DNA from: Adiantum capillus-veneris
Lineage: Eukaryota > Streptophyta > Polypodiopsida > Polypodiales > Pteridaceae
DNA length: 64,000 nucleotides
Direction of reading: 5' to 3'
Assembly (NCBI GenBank): GCA_014529385.2
Contig: CM043963.1
Span: 69,460,912 to 69,524,911 of the forward strand
In this document: positions 46,939-57,809 of the stretch, one piece after another
Position numbering within the stretch: the first letter of the stretch is position 1
Layout: each line of letters opens with the position of its first letter
Made by a program: the position numbers and the translations under genes
The notes under the pieces: model-generated
What the model saw: the letters and a program-made list of their open reading frames with translations, nothing else
Databases searched by the model: none
What the model was told of the DNA's origin: nothing

Positions 46939-47342
46939 TCAAGGTTTCTCTTTTCTTGCTCAAGAAGGGAGGTCCTCAAGCTAGCTACAAATGGTTGGTA
47001 TTATTAATTGCCTGTGAGTAAGTAGAATAGGGATTTTTCAGCCTTGCAATGCGCCTGCCTTTGTGCAGTTAACGGGGCATCACCGTCGAGAGCTATGGTC
47101 TTAATAGTGGAGTCCTACGGGGCTTGCCTACGGCTTAACCACTATTGAGCTATTAGAAGCTTGACAGGAGCCGGTGCTGTCTTGGTGTCGAAAGACCCTC
47201 TCTTCTATTCCTTGCAATTAATGGTATTTGAGCCGCGGGTACAGTAGCTTGAGTGCTTTTTCTAAAGGGGTAAAGAGGAGTAGCAACTAGGGCTTGAAGT
47301 GCCAAAGTACACCTAAAAAGTTTACACCTAAAATTTGTTAGA
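46939..47342 (+). other. Untranslated leader of the chromovirus
   Basis: About 400 bp between primer site and the first ATG of Gag, with no long open frame. It would carry the packaging signal. Confidence 0.6.
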
Positions 47343-50300
47343 ATGGCTGACAATATTAAAGAGAGTGAAATTAATGTTGATAACTTTGATTTTGCTCATG
47401 AGCAAGCTACTAATGATGCTTCAATGCTTGTTAACTATCTTGTTTCTAGACTTCAACAAGCCATGGGCAATCCATCTCTCCAAAGTGAAGTGCAACGGCA
47501 GCTCCGTGCTCACGGGATTCTCCAAGCTCATCACCATGACGAGAGAACACCTAGGAAGCCTCCTTGTGAGACTACCAAAAGAGGTCTCTCTCCGATTCGG
47601 GAGGAAGAAGAGAATCCATATGAAGGGCTCAAGAACTTACTTCTTGATGATGCATCTCCTTCCCAAAGGAGAACTCAAGAGCCTCCACCGAAGGAACGAG
47701 AAAGAAGCGAGTCTCCCGCCACCTCGGCGGAGATGGCTCCACGAAGACGGCGGGCTAAGCGCTCTCCATCACCACCAAAGCGGAGAAGACCATCACACTC
47801 TTCTCCACGCCATAATTCAAAGAGGGATGATAAAAAGCAAGAGAAGAAAAAGGCGAGAAAGAGGACACCCTCTTCTCCATCTTCTTCATCCTCTTCCTCT
47901 TATGAAAGCTATGGTGAAGACGACAAAGATCAAGACAAGAAAAAGGCGAGAAAGAGGTCACCCTCTTCTCCACCTTCTTCAAATTCTTCATCTTCTGAAG
48001 AAAGTGATGGTGCAACTTTTGAACCATCAAAAAGAAGAGGCCATAGGAAATCCTATGCCGCATGGAAGAGGTCGTCCAAGCTGAAGAAATTCAAAGAGGG
48101 AGGGAAGAGCATCTCTTTCCTTACCTATGATGGCACCTTCGGTGCTACAGACAAAGTTTTGGCCTTTATCCAGCAATTCGATGCGGCGTTTGGAGATGAG
48201 GGCTTCACGGAGTCCTCTAAGCTACGCCATGTAGCTATGCACTTTCAAAAGTCCGCCAGACAATGGTGGTCTAGCCTACGAGCCAACGGTGAAGCTCCAC
48301 AAACATGGAAGGCTTTAAGAGCTTCCATTATGAAGCAGTTTTTGGCCACCGATGCCAAAGACAAAGTACTCACCGAATGGCGAAGCTTAAAGCTCTCTCC
48401 CAATGAATCCATCCACAAATATGTAGACAAGTTTTGGGACCTACAACTCAAAGCCACTGTCTTCAAAAAGTTGGATTTTGGAGAGCAAAAGCAACAATTT
48501 TGTGCGGGCTTAACCGAAGAAATGGCGGAGTATGTCAACTCCCAAAGGCCACGTACCATATCGGCGGTAATACACCATACTATGGTGGCCTCACGAATCA
48601 ATTTCCAAACGGGGGGTAAAAGAAATAATAAGCCCCCGGAAAACAAGGGTTCCAATGAGCCTAAGGGGAAGGACAATGTCCAAAAGTCTCCTAAGGGCAA
48701 TTCCAACAAAGCTAAAGAGAAGGGAGTTTACAAAGGAAAGAATAAACTCTCTCCTGAAGAGCTTGAGCGTTATCGTAAAGATAACCGGTGTTTCAAGTGC
48801 GGCGAACAAGGGCATGCGTACCGCGCTTGTCCCCAAAAGAACAACCGCCAAGATCCTCCTAGAGCTTCTTTGGTTGAAATCCAAGAGGAGGAGATTCACC
48901 AAACTCACCACAAAGGATCTCCTCTATGCCATGCTTGGGGAAAGGTAAGAGAACATGATGCTTTTATTCTCTTTGACCCTAGTTCTACTCACAATTTTAT
49001 ATCTATGGAGTTAGCCACCAAGCTAGGCATACAATCCTACGAGATGGGAGATATCCTACCCGCAGACAGTGCCTTCAAGGGGCAAGAAGCTTTAGTCACT
49101 CCCTTAATCGGGAAATTGAGGCTTCATGTCCAAGGCTACGTGGACAAAGAGGACTTCTTTATCTCTCCTCTCAAGCATGAGGATGTAATCCTAGGGGCAC
49201 CATGGTTTGACCGCCTGGCTGCCCATGTTAAATTTCCTGAAAGGAGAATCTCCTTTAAGTTCAGGGAAAAGGACATGTATATAGATGCTAGGGAGATGGG
49301 TAACACCATCCCCATTGTACATACACCAGCTTTCAACAAGTCAATAAAGAGCTCTATTTCCGTGTACATGATTTTTGTTAAAGATTCTCAAAATGAACCT
49401 AATGCTTTAACAAAAGAAAATAAAAGTAACCAAAAGGAATTAGAGTTATCCAATTTTCTCAAGGGGTTTCAAGATGTTTTTATTGACGACATCCCTTGTG
49501 AGCTACCTCCTAAACGAGGTAATGACGACCATGCAATTGAACTTCTTCCAGGAAGTTCACCGCCTAATAAACCTCCTTATAGAGTTTCTCAAGCTCAACA
49601 AGAGGAGATTATGCGGCAAGTGCATGACTTAGTTGAGAAGGGCATGGTTAGGCCTAGCTCATCTCCATTTTGCTCACCTGTGCTATTAGTGCAAAAGAAA
49701 GACGGCACATATCGTATGTGTGTCGACTATAGAGCACTAAATAGGATCACTATCAAGAATAGGTTTCCCGTTCCACGGGTAGAAGACCTATTTGATAAGC
49801 TACAAGGATCGACCTACTTCAGTAGGATTGACCTAAAAAGTGGCTATCATCAAATAAGGATAGTTGATCAAGACATTGTAAAGACCGCATTTCGTACTAC
49901 ATTTGGTCTTTACGAATACATTGTCATGCCTTTTGGCTTGACTAATGCACCAGCCACATTCAACCGCTTGATGGAGAAGCTGTTCAGGCCTCATCGAACC
50001 TTCACTGGAGTGTTCTTTGATGATATTATCATCTACTCTAATTCATTGGAGGAACAAAAGCAACACCTCCAGGTAATATTTCAAGTTTTAAGAGAGAATA
50101 AACTTTATGTTAATCGAAAGAAAAGTGAATTTTTCTTGCAAGAGATTCAATATTTAGGTCACATTATCTCTCAAGATGGAATCCAAATGGATCCATCCAA
50201 GTTAGAGGTAATAAAAGGATGGCCTAAACCAAGGAATCTTCATGAACTAAGAAGCTTTATAGGTATGTGTGCATACTATAGACGCTTCATAGAAAAGTTC

Positions 50301-52292
50301 TCACAAATTGCGGGACCATTACATGACCTAACAAAGAAAAATGTTAGGTATACGTGGTCTGCTAAGGAGAACAATGCTTTCGAAAAGCTTAAAGAAAAGC
50401 TTATCTCTCAACCTGTGCTTACACTACCGGATCTCTCAAAACCATTTGAGGTCCAATGTGATGCTTGTGGTGATTGCCTTGGGGCTGTTCTACTCCAAGA
50501 AGGGCACGCCATAGGCTATGAGAGTCGAAGGCTCGACCCTGTTGAGCAAGCTCTAGGCATATACGAAAAAGAACTCCTTGCAGTTCTACATGCCTTAGAC
50601 TCATGGAAGCACTATTTATTGGGGACTCCTTTCATTCTGCGAACGGATCACCAAAGTCTTAAGTACTTCATGACGCAGACCAAGCTCTCCGACAAACAAA
50701 TGAGGTGGGCAAATTTCCTTTCGCAATTTCATTTTCATATTGCTCACATTGCTGGCAAGCATAATCAAGTAGCCGATGCACTCTCAAGACGACCGAGAGT
50801 GAATGCGGTTTCCATAGCAACTCACAATGATCTATCTTTAATGATAGATGAGTATGCTATTGATCCCGATTTTAGAGATGTGATTTCAGCCCTTGCATTA
50901 GGGAAGAAAGAAGAACCATTTACTTTACAAGATGGTTATCTTCTCTATGGCAATAGACTATGCGTTACTAACTCACTACGTGAGAAAGTAATGTATGAAT
51001 CTCATGCTCCCCCATATGCAGGGCATAGAGGGATTCAGTCTACCCTAAAGGGAATTGAAACATATTTCTATTGGCCTACCATGAAAGTGAACATACACGA
51101 GTATGTTTCCAAATGTGTGGTATGTCAAAAGACAAAATTTGATAGAGGGAAGCAACTTGGATTGCTTCAACCCTTGCCAATCCCTAATTCACCTTGGGAG
51201 AGCATATCCATGGATTTTATCTTTGGATTGCCTAAGTCTATCCATGGGAATACGGGAATATGGACGATAGTAGACAGGTTCAGTAAACAAGCTCATTTTA
51301 TACCTGTCAAAAAGACTATCAAAGCCCATCAAATGGCAACCCTTTTCATTTCACAAATTTTCAAGTACCATGGCTTGCCAATGTCCATAGTGTCGGATAG
51401 AGATCCTAGAATGACCAGTAATTTCTGGAAGGGTCTCTTTGAGAATTTAGGAACAAGGCTAAACTTCTCTTCGGCCTATCATCCACAAACTGATGGCCAG
51501 AGTGAAATAGCTAACCTGACCATTCTCGATCTACTAAAAGCCTATGTAACGGAAGTAGATCAAAGATCCCAATGGGAGAAGTACTTACCCTTAGTAGAGT
51601 ATGCTTACAATAACATTGTACATACTTCCACAGGAAAAGCACCTTTCGAGGTAATTGAGGGAAGATCAAAAAGTCCCTTGCTACTTAAGGTACATGGGAA
51701 GATCTTCGCTGCAGATGAGTATAGCCGAGACCTACAAGAATCTTTCCAAAAGATTAAGGATGCTATCTCTATCTCACAACAAAGGCAAAAGGCTGCTGCT
51801 GACAAGCACAGAAGAGCCCAAGCCTTTAAAGAAAACGATTGGGTCTTGTTAAAGTTTCCCAAGGCTCGATTAAGGCACACGACGGGCAAGAATCCTACGG
51901 GCCACCAAAAGTACTATGCTAAACTAGCAAAAAGGTACTATGGTCCCTTCCAGATTCTTAGGCCAATCAATGAGATGGCCTATCAACTTAAGTTGCCCAA
52001 TCATTGGCTCATACACAATGCTTTTCACGTGAGCCTCTTAAAGCCTTACAAAGGAGAGCCACCTCAAGAACCAACTATTGAAGACCCACCGGAGATCGAG
52101 GACCACGAGGAGGTGCTGCAGCCCGAGTCCATTCTCCGACATGAAGACAAGGTATTAAGAGGCGGTAAGACTATCAGACGATATCTTATTAAGTTTAAGA
52201 ATTATCCTTTTGAAGATGCTAGATGGATGCAAGGCATACAATTAAAGGATAACCTAAACCTTGTCAATGCTTACAATGTTTCCCAAGAGTAA
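47343..52292 (+). CDS. gag-pol: Gag-Pol polyprotein of a chromodomain Ty3/Gypsy element
   Basis: 1,649 residues in one uninterrupted frame, so Gag and Pol need no frameshift. The N-terminal part has an Arg/Ser-rich stretch with a duplicated KKKARKR[ST]PSSP block (about 140-220). The Gag core follows (about 258-395), then a CCHC knuckle CFKCGEQGHAYRAC (483-496). The protease active site reads FDPSSTHNFIS (Asp 545) instead of the usual D-S/T-G. Reverse transcriptase spans about 745-905 with FFDD (891-894). RNase H is about 1034-1155. Integrase has an H-x6-H...C-x2-C finger (about 1220-1260) and D1291, D1352, E1388 with the expected 35-residue spacing. A GPF motif lies near 1533, and a chromodomain-like end (RYLIKFKNYPFEDARW) at about 1590-1645. 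It looks intact. Confidence 0.95.
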   Translation: MADNIKESEINVDNFDFAHEQATNDASMLVNYLVSRLQQAMGNPSLQSEVQRQLRAHGILQAHHHDERTPRKPPCETTKRGLSPIREEEENPYEGLKNLLLDDASPSQRRTQEPPPKERERSESPATSAEMAPRRRRAKRSPSPPKRRRPSHSSPRHNSKRDDKKQEKKKARKRTPSSPSSSSSSSYESYGEDDKDQDKKKARKRSPSSPPSSNSSSSEESDGATFEPSKRRGHRKSYAAWKRSSKLKKFKEGGKSISFLTYDGTFGATDKVLAFIQQFDAAFGDEGFTESSKLRHVAMHFQKSARQWWSSLRANGEAPQTWKALRASIMKQFLATDAKDKVLTEWRSLKLSPNESIHKYVDKFWDLQLKATVFKKLDFGEQKQQFCAGLTEEMAEYVNSQRPRTISAVIHHTMVASRINFQTGGKRNNKPPENKGSNEPKGKDNVQKSPKGNSNKAKEKGVYKGKNKLSPEELERYRKDNRCFKCGEQGHAYRACPQKNNRQDPPRASLVEIQEEEIHQTHHKGSPLCHAWGKVREHDAFILFDPSSTHNFISMELATKLGIQSYEMGDILPADSAFKGQEALVTPLIGKLRLHVQGYVDKEDFFISPLKHEDVILGAPWFDRLAAHVKFPERRISFKFREKDMYIDAREMGNTIPIVHTPAFNKSIKSSISVYMIFVKDSQNEPNALTKENKSNQKELELSNFLKGFQDVFIDDIPCELPPKRGNDDHAIELLPGSSPPNKPPYRVSQAQQEEIMRQVHDLVEKGMVRPSSSPFCSPVLLVQKKDGTYRMCVDYRALNRITIKNRFPVPRVEDLFDKLQGSTYFSRIDLKSGYHQIRIVDQDIVKTAFRTTFGLYEYIVMPFGLTNAPATFNRLMEKLFRPHRTFTGVFFDDIIIYSNSLEEQKQHLQVIFQVLRENKLYVNRKKSEFFLQEIQYLGHIISQDGIQMDPSKLEVIKGWPKPRNLHELRSFIGMCAYYRRFIEKFSQIAGPLHDLTKKNVRYTWSAKENNAFEKLKEKLISQPVLTLPDLSKPFEVQCDACGDCLGAVLLQEGHAIGYESRRLDPVEQALGIYEKELLAVLHALDSWKHYLLGTPFILRTDHQSLKYFMTQTKLSDKQMRWANFLSQFHFHIAHIAGKHNQVADALSRRPRVNAVSIATHNDLSLMIDEYAIDPDFRDVISALALGKKEEPFTLQDGYLLYGNRLCVTNSLREKVMYESHAPPYAGHRGIQSTLKGIETYFYWPTMKVNIHEYVSKCVVCQKTKFDRGKQLGLLQPLPIPNSPWESISMDFIFGLPKSIHGNTGIWTIVDRFSKQAHFIPVKKTIKAHQMATLFISQIFKYHGLPMSIVSDRDPRMTSNFWKGLFENLGTRLNFSSAYHPQTDGQSEIANLTILDLLKAYVTEVDQRSQWEKYLPLVEYAYNNIVHTSTGKAPFEVIEGRSKSPLLLKVHGKIFAADEYSRDLQESFQKIKDAISISQQRQKAAADKHRRAQAFKENDWVLLKFPKARLRHTTGKNPTGHQKYYAKLAKRYYGPFQILRPINEMAYQLKLPNHWLIHNAFHVSLLKPYKGEPPQEPTIEDPPEIEDHEEVLQPESILRHEDKVLRGGKTIRRYLIKFKNYPFEDARWMQGIQLKDNLNLVNAYNVSQE

Positions 52293-52652
52293 GCAAATGT
52301 ACAAAATGATAAAAATGAACAAAACTTTTTTTGTCTTATAAGACTCTCTTTTTCTTTATTTGTGCACAAAAATGAAGTAGTATGCATGCTTAGATCAAGT
52401 TTGCGGGGACGACGTCTCCCAAACACCAAAGTAGAGCTTGTCACTCTACTATGGAAGACTGATAGGACTAATGTGCAGACATGCTTGCGGCAGCCTCAGG
52501 CTCTCAAGCGCCAAATGGACTAGTCATCCATTATGGAATGATGTCGTAGGGTAACATAGGGATCCTCTACCCGCTAAGAAAAGGACTCATGCATATACTT
52601 TATCTTCTCTACACCATAGTCGAGGACGACTATGATTTCAAGAGAGAGGTAA
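52293..52652 (+). other. 3' untranslated segment and purine tract
   Basis: 360 bp after the stop codon, ending CAAGAGAGAGGTAA directly before the 3' LTR. The purine tract primes plus-strand synthesis in this class. Confidence 0.75.
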
Positions 52653-54243
52653 TGTCATAATAATCAATATCTAATTCTCCTAAATGATTTTCTCATATTA
52701 AACTGATCATTTAATGTGGGGAAGTGCCAAGGGAGAAAAAGCTAGAATATTGGTTAAGTTAGCAGACCGGCCACAGTAGGGATCCAAAGGAGGGAAAATA
52801 GGGATCCAAAGGGGGGGCCATCTGCAAAAGAGCCATGTGAAACAATGGGCCAAAAAGACCCTAAGGTTCAGCCCATTAAGACTTCCAAAATGCTAAGGTT
52901 CCAAAATTCAAAGGTTGTGTCCAAAGGTCAACCCTAGGGAAAATTGGATGCTTAATGTGTGCCCTAAAAGTCTTTCTACATCCCTACATGGGAGGGGGCG
53001 AGCCCCAAAGCTAGGGGATGAGAGAGAAAGCCACACACACACACACAGGCTCCCTTTACACAAAGGGAATGAGGGACACATGTCAGCTCCCTAGGCCAGA
53101 TGCCCACAAGGTGTGCCCAATTCCTATTGGAAGACCCTTGAAGTGGACCAATGAGAATTAAGCTAGAGTAAATCTAGTTTAATTAATTTAAAAACATTTA
53201 ATAAAAGAAACCAATGAGAATTAAGTCTCCTAGAAGACTATTGGGCAGTCTCCCAAGGGGTCCAATGAGCATTCAGGAGCCCCATGGCTTGCCTGATTCC
53301 TATTGGCCAGGAGGCAAAGGGGTCCAATGAGAGTTTAGTTTAATTATTTAATTACCTAAAGCTCTCACAAAAGGGGAAAGGGGGACACATGTCTAAAGGC
53401 TATCACTTATGCTGCTTAATTTCTATTGGCTTGACCTGGGGAGGTCCAATGAGGCAAAGGCCAGACTTATTTAGCAGCTAGGGCTCGCCCAAGAGAGAGG
53501 GGGGGGCTGATTTTTGCTTGGCATTGACACACACACTCTCACACTTGACCATGTGTGAAGGGAAAATACTCTATCTCCTCCCAAGCTTTAATGGAGAGCT
53601 CATCACCTACTCCAAGCTTGTGAGATAGAAGCCTACATCAACACTCTCTTGGCATGTGGATGCAAATCCAACCAAGAGCCAAGCTTCAATGCATGCTCAT
53701 CTTCTCTACCAAGCTAATTACTAAGCTAAGCTATGCTAATATGAGTGATTATGTGAGGAGATGTACTTCTTTCTCGTAAGATACTTCTTTTTCCTCTCAA
53801 TCTACTCTCATACCCTGCTAGCTCTCACCATCTTCGAAGGTGTGTGAGGTCTTGGGTCTGAGAACGGGGATAATTCAAGTTGTGTTTGAATAAGTGTTTT
53901 GCTTGGTGTATGAAGCTTCCATCTTCATTGCACTAGCTAGTCTTGAAGGAACACAAAGAATTGTATTGTACAATGTCTCTCTTGATGGGAGAAACCATAA
54001 TACAAAGCCTTTTGGAGGGGGGACCGGCTCCATGCAAATCCGGTCCTCAGCTGTTGTCAATAGCTTAATTGCTCTCTCTTTTGAAAGTATTGTCGATGTT
54101 ATCTAACTAGGTGTTATGCTTTTTGTTGCTCTCTCCATCCAAGCACTCTTGTAATTCTCATTAGGAATCTATTCTAATGAAATGCCCACTATGTTCATGC
54201 TAATTTCCGCTACACATAAGATTTTAGGCCATTAAATGTTACA
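52653..54243 (+). repeat. 3' LTR of the chromovirus
   Basis: 1,591 bp, the same length as the 5' LTR, with about seven substitutions by eye. Confidence 0.95.
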
Positions 54244-54248
54244 TTTGA

Positions 54249-57200
54249 CACATACGTACATATCTATTTGTAATGCCCGATATACAAAGATGTATGAATA
54301 AGTGGTCAGAACTAGAATTTTGGTATTGGACCCTGAAGTTTGAGTATCAAGGATCATACTATAAAAAAAAAGGATTTGTCCTTCTTGTGTCCTTTGGTGG
54401 ACATTGAGTGTATTTTCAAATCTTAATTAGCTCGACTCACTTTGCAGTGTCTGTGGGTAGGTAGTGGCTTGTAGTTTGGAGCTTGATTTGAGTGACGGGC
54501 CGAGGTTTTTCATTGAAATATTGAGTGGTATTGTGTGAGGTAATGAAAGTAAGGGATTTCCTTATGCTGGGTTAAGATGCAAATGTGTGTGTGTGTGTGT
54601 GTGTGTAATTTGTGTCTTTTGGTCCATCATCTTTTGGTGATCATGGTGGGGAGTAGAATTTATCAATTGTGCAGTCAGAAGCTAAAGTTTGAGCGGTGAT
54701 ATTTTCTAATTCAAGATGCCAAAAGGAAATTCAATGATCATGGTACCATTCCAACCATCTATTTTCACAAGGTACGTTGATGCAAAAGATTGCCTTGCAT
54801 CTTATGAGTTTTCTTTACATGTTGAATTTAAACGGTTCCAATTTGAGGTGTATAAGCTTGCAGGTATCTATTTGTTGGTTAGAGGGACTGCAAGAGATTT
54901 GGAAAAATGATGTGTTGCATGTGAAAGCCATTTTTAAAGGGAAATTTTGTTCTGCTTTTACAAATAGCCAAACAATATAGGTATTAGAGATTAGTTTGAG
55001 GGCTTGTCATAGGATGAGAAACACAATTGAAAAAGGTTTAAGAGAGTCTTTTTGAAGCGGCTCAAAAAGGTGATCCCTTAGGTCAAGATGCTTTGAAACA
55101 AGTCACTAGTATCAGTTAAGGCAAGAGCACTTCTACACCAGATCAGGATGGTGTAAGAGAGAGAGATGCTATGCTAGTTGATATAATCCTGGGTACATGT
55201 GTTTAACAAGAGCTAGGGGTTGGGTAACCCTTTAGTGGTTGTGATGTAAGGGTCTTGGGTTATGAATGCATTGGGAATGCAAACTATATATGCAAGGATT
55301 CAATGCTAGTGCCATGTCTTAGGGATGTTAGTGGTGGTACATGTCCTATGGTTGTCTAGTATAAACATCTTGAGGATGTGTAGAAAAATAAGTTAAGCTA
55401 ATTTTCTAGTTGTAGAGTGATCTTGTGGATGCACTTCAAGTGCTTCAATGTATGGCTGGGACATGTCCTTTTATTTGCAAAGATCTTGATGGACAAGTAT
55501 CATGCTATCATGTCTTAGGTCATATTGGCATGATGAACACTTGGTTATGATGTCTTGTGTGGGTTTGTATGCATGTCTCCAGTTTTTCAAAAGGCAGACA
55601 ATTTATGCAGAAGAAGAAGATGCTAATGGTAGTGTTTATGAGGTGCTCTTTCCAATTTTTAAATGGAATTGCTAGTAGTTGGATTGGTCGTCTGTTGTGC
55701 ACAAGGAATGAAGATGATGTCAAATTGTTGGCTTTTAATGGGATGAGCTCTAGCTATGAAATGGATTTTTGAGTTGCTATGGTTCTTGCTAATTAAGATT
55801 GCTTATGGTATGATATAACATGTGCCATCCATGTAGAAGATTCACATCATGCTTGGGATATGGAGTTGTGGCACTATGGCCAAAGTATAGATGCTTTTTC
55901 CTTTGATGTGGGTGGCATGCTTGAACATGTAGTTGCTACTATGCAGATACATGAGTTTTTCATGATTGACAAGGAAATATTCATTCACTTTTGAGGTTCT
56001 TTGTTGATATTTGATGCAAGTGTACTTGAGCATAAATGCTCAACTTGGGGGATGGAAAATGATGATAAATAGCTTTGGCATGTACAGAGTAGTGTGTATA
56101 TGCATGGGCATGTATACGTCCAAATGTAAAGAATGTATTTAGAATCATTCCCAACACGATATTGGGTTTTGAATATGGTGAACAATGTATAATTTGTAAA
56201 TTGTCATGTTTGCATGTTGACAGTCACACATATATGCATATTTGGATAGGGTGTTAGTTGAAGGTAGTGTCAAGTTCCTTTTTTTTCCTCTATGGTGATA
56301 TTTGAATATTTTTAGACTGTAAATAATGCAAGTGGAAAGTGTAGTATGCTCATCTTGCCCCAAAATTTTGACACGTACGATAACTATTTATCTATTTGCA
56401 TCACCTATATGAAGTGATATACAAATCTCTTTAGAAGTGGTCAGAAATAGGATTTTGGTATATGGCCATGAAGTTTGAGTATCAAGGACCAAGCCTACAA
56501 AATTTGGAGAAATTCAAAATCTGTCTTGCATTTTTTTCACAAAAGAGGCCCATCGAGGGTCAAAATTTGCAAAAATTAAGAATCCGCCTTGCATTTTTCC
56601 CACAAAAAAGGCCCATCGAGGGTCAAAATTGACCAAACATGCCCATAGAAAGGCCTAAAGATGGGTCCAAATGGTTTGAAAAGAATTATTCTTGATGCAT
56701 CACCCACGGTGGCATGATTGTTCAAGATGGGGGCTCCTTGCTTAACCAAATATCAACCCTTTTACTTCTTGGTATGTAACAAAAAGTAGCATTTCTACAT
56801 GTAGTCCGACTTGTTCGCTTCCTGTTTTTTCGAGTGTATGGAGTAAATGAGGGTTTCTTCTCTTCAAATTTGCGTTTGGAAGATTTTATGGAAGTTCTAA
56901 GATTTCCATGGATGTGTGTGTGGAATGACTTGAGGGATGAAGGTGAGGCTTTTTTCAAAACAATCTACCCGTATATAGGTGCCATTAGGGTCGAAGCTAC
57001 ACCAAAGAGTCCAATAGAGTGGAGTTTGGTGATGCTTTTGCAATGATTTGAGAGATAGCTTTTGTGGTTTTTTTGATGGTCTTTCTAGTTTCTTTTAGTG
57101 ACCATTGACTCCGATTCCAAGCCTTGATCAGCTCGACTTACTTGAGAGTGTTCCTTGTGTTGGGTTAAGGTGTGAGTGTATGAGTGTATACATGGTGCCT

Positions 57201-57315
57201 TTTTGTTCCATCAATGTGTGTTAATGCCTGATAGACGACTTAGCTCTATGGACTTAGTTCCCATGGGCCATGATCGTCCATCACAAAGCATATTTTTTAA
57301 TGAAACTATAGGCCT
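54249..57315. other. Old duplicated sequence, no gene called
   Basis: Begins as the continuation of the sequence split by the chromovirus. A related copy of the junction region lies at about 56090-56490. A TG tract is at 54584-54606. Open frames are short and lack motifs. Confidence 0.4.
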
Positions 57316-57324
57316 CATGGAGGC

Positions 57325-57800
57325 CCTCGTCACTATATGGCACGGCTCTGGCCAGGGGGGATCTAGGGCCCAAATTCGGGGGCGCGAGGTGGCTTTAATC
57401 TCGGCCGTCGGATCACGGGGTCAACTAGGGGGTGAACTAGGGGTGAACTCGGGGCAAAAATGGCGCCCCAAGTTCACTCCTAGTTCACCCATAGTTCACC
57501 CGCCTCGTGGGGTGTGGGTCGGACCTGGGACGTCTTAGTTGCCACACCAATGCCCTACCACCATGCTAGCGCGCGTCGTTGTCCATGTTGGCATGACACA
57601 TGATCATACCCTAGTTTAGGTGCCCCTAGTTCACCCCCAGATCACCCACCCCTAGCTTACCCGCCCCTAGTTCACGGTTAGTTCACCCTCAGTTCACCCC
57701 TAGTTCACTTTGTGATCCGACGGTGGCGATTTAATCCTTGCGCCCTAAATTTGGGCCCTAGATCCCCTCTGACCCAAAGCCGTGCCTTATAGTGACGAGG
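57325..57800. mobile_element. 476-bp Mutator-like MITE with 9-bp target duplication
   Basis: Long inverted ends, at least 100 bp each, begin CCTCGTCACTATA and continue GGCACGGCTYTGG. CATGGAGGC flanks both sides (57316-57324, 57801-57809). Inside the ends, GTGAACTAGGGG-type motifs repeat many times in opposite orientations. No coding capacity. A 9-bp duplication with long inverted ends is the signature of Mutator-like elements. The inner CACTATA could suggest CACTA, but the flanking 9-bp duplication argues against it. Confidence 0.85.
57500..57600 (-). other. Possible tRNA-like box pair in the centre of the MITE
   Basis: On the minus strand TAGCATGGTGGTAGGG resembles a Pol III A box and AGGTCCGACCC a weak B box, separated by about 35 bp. 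This may be a SINE head trapped in the MITE. Weak evidence. Confidence 0.25.
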
Positions 57801-57809
57801 CATGGAGGC

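Larger units (their letters stand above)
45335..54243 (+). mobile_element. Young Ty3/Gypsy chromovirus, complete
   Basis: Both LTRs are exactly 1,591 bp (45335-46925, 52653-54243) with TG...CA ends. TTTGA flanks the element (45330-45334, 54244-54248). The primer site is TGGTATCAGAGC and a purine-rich tract precedes the 3' LTR. A single open frame of 1,649 codons encodes Gag-Pol in the Gypsy order protease, reverse transcriptase, RNase H, integrase, chromodomain. By eye the LTRs differ at about seven sites (0.4 %), so insertion is recent. The host sequence is continuous across the insertion when compared with its relative at 56.1-56.5 kb. Confidence 0.95.

Noticed and set aside
47335-48084. 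249-codon frame overlapping gag
   Set aside because: Shadow frame of the Gag coding region with Lys/Arg/His-rich nonsense sequence.
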